A stretch of 64,000 nucleotides of DNA from Hepsetus odoe (lineage: Eukaryota > Chordata > Actinopteri > Characiformes > Hepsetidae): contig CM029384.1 in assembly GCA_017165825.1 (NCBI GenBank), positions 19,361,158 through 19,425,157 on the forward strand, given 5' to 3'. Below, one piece after another: positions 58,901 to 64,000 of this stretch (positions are counted from its first letter, which is position 1; each line of letters begins with the position of its first letter). The notes below the pieces were generated by a model. It did no database searches and was not told the origin of the DNA. It worked only from the letters and a program-made list of their open reading frames with translations. The position numbers and the translations under genes are program-made.

Positions 58901-59605
58901 GAATTGTATGAGAGCTTGGGTAGTAAAGAGGGAGAAATGGCCCTATACCGATTAGCGAGACAGAAAGACAGAGCTGAGAAATATGTGCAGCAGGTAAGGA
59001 TGATAAAAGATATGATATAGAAAAAGTAGAAATGGAAACATACTCACAAACGAGCAGAGCATGTTGAGTATTTGGAAAGAGTACTTTGAGGGGCAAATGA
59101 ATGAAGAAGACGAGAGAGAGAGAGGATTGGATGATATGAGGATTGTGAACGATGAAGTGCAGCAAATAAGCAATAAGGGAAGCGATGATGAGGAATGGAA
59201 AGGCTGTTGGTCCAGATGATATACCTGTGAAAGCATGGAGGTTTAGGAGAGATGGCAGTACAGTTTCTAACAAGGTTGTTTAACACAATTGTGGGGAAAG
59301 TGAGAGGATGCCTGAATAGTGGAGAAGAAGTGAACTAGCACTGATTTTCAAGAATAAGGGTGATGTGTAAAACTGTAGTAACTGTAGAGAAATAAAGGTG
59401 ATCAGCCACAACATGAAGTTATGGGAATGAGGATGAAGCTACCTGGAAAGAGGAAAAGAGGAAGGCTAGAGAAAGGGTTTAATGATGTTGTGAGAGAGGA
59501 CATGCAGGCAGTTGGTTTAAATGAGGATGCAGAGAACAGGAAGAAATAGAGATGGCCGATCCTCTGTGGCAACTCCTAATGGGAGCAGCCAAAAGAGGAA
59601 GAAGA
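58901..59605 (+). mobile_element. RTE-clade LINE, internally deleted
   Basis: GACAGAAAGACAGAGCTGAG, GAATGGAAAGGCTGTTGGTC, then a jump to AGGAAAAGAGGAAGGCTAGA and a 3' end GGGAGCAGCCAAAAGAGGAA. Most of the RT is missing. Confidence 0.75.
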
Positions 59606-59609
59606 CTGA

Positions 59610-59830
59610 ATGGGAAAGTGACAATTTGTCATTGTGAACATACAGCACAGCACCCAGTGAGCCACAATGAATTGTCCAATTAACCAATTAAAACACTGTG
59701 CAGAAGTTGGCAGCCATATCTAGTGCCCAGGAGCAGTGTTGGGGAAGGGCAACCTACTGGTTTGGAATTTGAACCCACGACTTTCCAGGACTGTGGCCTA
59801 GTACATGACCACTAGAGCGACCTTCTTATT
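59610..59830 (-). mobile_element. tRNA-derived SINE (family A), decayed
   Basis: AAGTGACAATTTGTCATTGT, CAGCACAGCACCCAGTGAGC, GAATTTGAACCCACG. It directly follows the RTE tail. Confidence 0.65.
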
Positions 59831-60952
59831 GGGGTCTCTTTCTGCAGCAGTACTGCACTGATACCTGCAGAGCTTTTTTTTTTTGTAAATCACAATAATG
59901 ATCTTTTATCAGATTTTTCTGCAGTGCCAGGCACTCCATCCAAAGAAGTTAACAAATTGTGTTAACCACATGCTAAAATCATAGCTCTCAGATATTCACT
60001 TCTCATGAAGTTTCACCTGGATTACTGTCTGCGGTTGTCCAGTGCAAATCAAATTGAGCTAAATGCTAGCATAGTTAATTTCCATAGTTAGTTGATGCTT
60101 ATCTTATTCCTTTTTTTAGATTAGAAATCTAAAGCTGATTATCATTCCCCAGACCCCCAGATGACCTTTTAGAGAGCTTTTTTGAAAAGACAATCTTAAA
60201 CTTGCAGCATTACAAAAACGCATTATGGCATGAGCTTATTATCCATCATTACACTTTTAAATGTCTTGTGACATTGCAAAAACACACTGTACCTATCCAT
60301 GTTTAAGATGGCCATCTAACAGCTGCTGTGTTTTAGGTGGCTACGCACTGTGTCCAGTATTGTATTTTATCAAATCTGCTCACCTGCTCCAACACTCTTA
60401 TCACTGACGCCATTAGCTAACTGGCCTGTTTATTTTTACAGCTGTTTATTTTTATGGAAAGTAAATGGGCTCGATAAGAAGATAGCCGATGAACAGCATC
60501 TAATTATAAGTTGATGCAGAGATTTAGAGGCTGTTTTAATCAAATATAAAGTTCTTTTGATGAACTGTAGTTGACTTATCTAAAGTGCACACATAGCCTG
60601 TGTCCGTCTGATAAAACTAGTTTGGTGTTTATCTCATTTCCTGCTGATCTGATCTCCATTAGACTAAAGGCTTTCCACACACCTGAAGAAACAAACGCAG
60701 GAATGGAATTGACCTCTAAAGGTTTTGTCAGATGTGTGTAAATAAAATTTTAGCACACTGTGGCAGCTCAGCAAAGTTTTAAAAAGGTCCCCTGCAACTT
60801 TGTCCATGGAGTATGGTAACCTTATGCTTCAGAACATCCCATTCTACTGGCACTGTATTTTTGTGGATATTTTAGTTGTATGGTATCAGGAAATGCATGT
60901 TTTTATTTAGTGTATTTAACAAGCTTTTAGTAGTTTAGCAAATGTTGCCTTA
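59831..60952. other. prkar1b intron, repeat-poor
   Basis: No repeat or exon recognised. Confidence 0.5.
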
Positions 60953-61205
60953 AAGTGAAAGTGACTATTCTTGTCATTGCGAGGTCACAGTACAGCACAC
61001 AGTGAACCCCAATGAAATTGGACCTGTGCATTTAACCCATGCAAACACCGTGCAGCAGTGGCTATGAAAGCGCCCGGGGAGCAGTGAGGGGGACGGTACC
61101 TTGCTCATGGCAATCTCAGGGCAACCTACTGGTAAGGGGTTTGAACCCACAATCTTCTGATCCTGTGGCCAATTCCCCTAACCACTAGGCCACCACTGCC
61201 CGCTT
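60953..61205 (-). mobile_element. tRNA-derived SINE (family A), complete
   Basis: AAAGTGAAAGTGACTATTCT tail, AACCCCAATGAAATTGGACC body, antisense B-box GGGTTTGAACCC, head CCCTAACCACTAGGCCACCA. Confidence 0.85.
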
Positions 61206-62930
61206 AAAGGACCAAAACTAAATTTAAAATGTAGTCAACCAAGATATGGTGGCCTTTTTTTTTGTTTTCTTTTTGTTGCTGAAAAGGGTATAAATGTCTA
61301 TGGCCATTGTTGATGCTTGTCTTATTCCTTTTTTTATACGATAAATATAAAGCTGCTGACCCTTCCCCAGACCTCCAGATGACCAGCCAGAGAGCTTTTG
61401 TGGAAATTGAATCACGGAATAATGAATTGGAGAGAGAGAAAGGGGTGGGTGATAAAAGAGACAGAGTGTGAAGATGGGAGGAGTTAAGAGTGAGTGAGTG
61501 GAAAAAAGAGAAAAGAGACAACAAAAAGAGGGAGGGAGAGCAGAAATGTACAAAAGAAGGAGAAGAAAGAAGGAGGCCGTGTTTGAGAATGAAAGAGAGT
61601 TGAAAGGAAGGAATTGCTGAAGGCTAGCGCGAGATGGATTGAGGGGATTGTGGGTAATTTGTCAGCAGTCTTTAATAGTCTGATGCATGTGCCACTATAG
61701 AAACACTGAGTTTCTGGCAGGTCAGCACTGCTCCCCTTTGAACTCTCATTAACACCACCGCAATGTGTCCTTCCTACCTGTAATCCAGCACACTTATTAA
61801 GACTACAAATACACACATATCAGTACTGAAAATACACACACCCAAAGCGCTAATGCTTTCTGTATGTGTGTTTATTAATAATGCTAACAATAATAATGAT
61901 GATCATTTTTTTCATGTGCAAGCAACTGTGCATCACAATAGTCATGTGGAATGAAAATAAAATAAAAATAAAGATGTGTGTGTGTATATGTGCACACATG
62001 CAAATGCAGCTGATATAATCCACCAATTAGGACAAGTAATTAGCTGACGAAGTAGCTATCCTTATGACCTTTGACCGTCAACCCCTAAGCCTCTGACCTT
62101 GGCCCTCTGACCTTTTGACCCTGTACTGATGGACAGCAACCATTTCCTGAGAGTGTAGACAGGCTTTGTGTGTGCATGCCTGTTTGTGTGCTGCTTTCTT
62201 TCTAGAACTCCATCTGTCCCAAGGCATTATACTTATTCCTGCTTCACTTTGAGATCTCTTTTGAGCTGATGTCAGTGTTCTTGTATTAGATTGCAAAGTA
62301 GATCATATATTACACATCTGAATATCTGCTTATCAAATATTGCAATGAAACAACAGCTGGTAAATAAGTTTTTTTTTTTTTTTTTTTGCTTGAAGAACCC
62401 AACAAGCTCCTTATGCAGCCATGAGCAGAATAATAAAAAAAAAATACTATTTGTTCACTATGGCTTTCAGTTAATTTCATTATTAACAACTGTTAAAACT
62501 GTATGTATGAAACATTATGCAAATAAAGGTCACATTTGTAATAATAATAATAATAATAATAATAAGTCTAAACTTTTACTTTTTTGTCACATGAAACTTT
62601 TAATTTTAATATGTTTAGGATAATTGTTTTATAATGTACAAGCTAATATATGAGTTTATATAATGAGTTTCTTCACTAACCGTGGCATATTACATATTAG
62701 ACATCTGTATGTGTATTTAGAAGAATTCTTGCTGATTATGCTAAACAGGATAAGTATTGTTTTTTGAAACACTTTTTTTTTTTTTTTTTTTTCCTCAAAA
62801 TACTTTGTAATGGCACCATACAGCTATTTCAACATCAATGCAAGATTTGACTGAGGCTGTCTAAACTCAAACACAAGGGGGAAAAAAACCCTTTTGACTT
62901 TCTGCTTATAAATATAAGAAATGATTCATA
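61206..62930. other. prkar1b intron with possible regulatory cluster
   Basis: Purine-rich plus strand (61425-61620), nuclear-receptor-like half-sites at 62065-62121, an (AAT)n tract at 62540-62565, and poly-T runs. No exon found. Confidence 0.5.
62065..62121. promoter_or_regulatory. Cluster of TGACCT nuclear-receptor half-sites
   Basis: TGACCTTTGACC is a DR1-type pair (two half-sites one base apart), followed by TGACCT at 62094 and TGACCTTTTGACCC, a DR2-type pair. Function is inference. Confidence 0.35.
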
Positions 62931-62934
62931 GATC

Positions 62935-63830
62935 AGTGCTGTTAGCCTACAGGGTGCTGGTGAAAATTGGGCTACTGTTGGCTGAAGAAGAAGAAGAGCA
63001 GAGAAGGAAGTGGAGGAGAGTGGAAGTGAGAGTAGGAACTTTGAATGTTGGCAGCATGACTGGTAAAGGTAGAGAATTAGCTGATATGATGAAGAGAAGG
63101 AAGGTTGATCTTTAGTTTGTGCAAGAGACTAGATGGAAGGGTAATAAAGCCAAGTGTACTGGAGGAGGGTTTAAATTGTTTTACCATGGTGTGGATAGAA
63201 GGAGGAATGGGGTAGGCGTTATCCTGAAAGAAGAGGAAGTGAAGAGTGTTTTGGAGGTGAAGATGTCTATCTGGGTGTCAGACAGGGTGAGGAGTTTGAA
63301 GTTGGAAGTTCAAGGTGTGATAATGAATGTTGTCAGTGCTTATGCCTCACAAGTTGATTGTGTGTTGGAGGAGAAAGAAGATTTCTGGAGTGAGTGAGTT
63401 GAAGTCATAGAGAGTGTAGAAGGAAGAAGTAGCGGAAGAAGGAGGATAAGGAAACCTGTAGAAGTAGTGGAAGGAGGATAAGGAAACCTGGTGTTGGAAC
63501 CCAGGAGTGTATAAAGAAGAAGAGGCAAGCAAAAAGAAAGGGGATAGTCAGAGACAGCTCAGGTTAGACGTTTTGGAGACAAAGTTAGAGAGGCAAGGTC
63601 GCACTGGTTTGGACATATCCAGAGAAGAGACGAGGATCATATTGGGTAAAGGATGTTGAAGAAGGAGCTGCCAGCAAAGAGAAGAGGAAGACCAAAGAGG
63701 AGGTTTATGGACATGGTGAAAGAGGATATGAAGTTGGTCAGTTTGAAGGAGGGAGATGCAGAGGACAGGAAGAAATGGAGACAGTTGATCCACTCTGGCG
63801 ACCCCTAAATGGAAACAGCCTAAAGATAAA
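62935..63830 (+). mobile_element. RTE-clade LINE, middle deleted
   Basis: The endonuclease start reads VRVGTLNVGSMTGKGRELAD (62921-63115 frame) and QETRWKGNKAKCTGGGFKLF with VIMNVVSAYASQ (63119-63397). It then jumps to the 3' end: GAGAAGAGGAAGACCAAAGA, GACCCCTAAATGG. The RT is missing. Confidence 0.8.
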
Positions 63831-64000
63831 GAATATTCATATAAACAAAATAAATGCATTTGGGTGGGGGGCATCCAGTTACAAATAAAGAACATTACTA
63901 CATTAGTGTCAATGTTGGCAACTGCATTTCACATTGTAGAACAATTCTACCACTGCCAATACCTTCTGGGCATGGTGTTCTTTGTATCATACACTCCTTT

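Noticed and set aside
61204..61816. Overlapping minus-strand frames rich in Ser, Leu and Phe
   Set aside because: Result of a purine-rich plus strand; the two frames overlap each other and show no splice or family signal.
8510..63830. A previously undescribed enzymatic or defence system
   Set aside because: All substantial coding capacity is explained by dnaaf5, prkar1b and known transposon families.
48693..64000. Search for the next prkar1b exon (SDIFDAMFP...)
   Set aside because: No matching sequence with splice sites found by eye; most likely beyond the window.

Overview
The window is nuclear DNA of a vertebrate, almost certainly a teleost fish. It holds spliced genes with long introns, AT-rich intronic sequence, many (CA)n/(GA)n/(AT)n microsatellites, and a typical fish set of mobile elements: L2-type LINEs, RTE-clade LINEs including Rex3, several Tc1-like DNA transposons, and tRNA-derived SINEs. 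I cannot name the species from sequence alone.

Two host genes are present, head to head. On the minus strand is the 5' half of a dnaaf5 (HEATR2) orthologue, a HEAT-repeat dynein axonemal assembly factor. Six coding exons lie between 25208 and 8510, and all splice phases join without a break. One of them (18598-18716) is short and is recognised by protein similarity and phase. The remaining exons should lie to the left of position 1. On the plus strand is the 5' part of prkar1b, the type I-beta regulatory subunit of cAMP-dependent protein kinase. Its first three coding exons are at 27560-27739, 43605-43775 and 48601-48692. They cover the dimerisation/docking domain, the inhibitory pseudosubstrate and the start of the first cyclic-nucleotide domain; the rest should lie beyond 64000. 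The same head-to-head pair exists in human 7p22. The 2.35 kb between the start codons holds the promoters, including an RFX X-box-like site 28 bp from the dnaaf5 ATG, as expected for a motile-cilia gene.

Region by region: 1-8.5 kb holds two head-to-tail L2 copies (the first with an intact reverse-transcriptase frame), microsatellites and a Tc1 relic. 8.5-25.2 kb is dnaaf5 with its introns; intron 4 carries a nested L2 pair and a 3.5 kb RTE element with two further insertions. 25.2-27.6 kb is the intergenic promoter region. 27.6-64 kb is prkar1b, whose introns are packed with RTE copies, about a dozen copies of one SINE, Tc1 elements, a Rex3 with a SINE inside it, and a microsatellite cluster near 41-42 kb.

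I did not find a new enzymatic or defence system. What is unusual is the legible insertion history: nested elements with target-site duplications, a SINE sharing its tail with a LINE in the same window, a SINE with an inverted copy of its own head, and possible regulatory sites (the X-box, and a nuclear-receptor half-site cluster in a prkar1b intron). The mobile elements are mostly broken and described only at that level.
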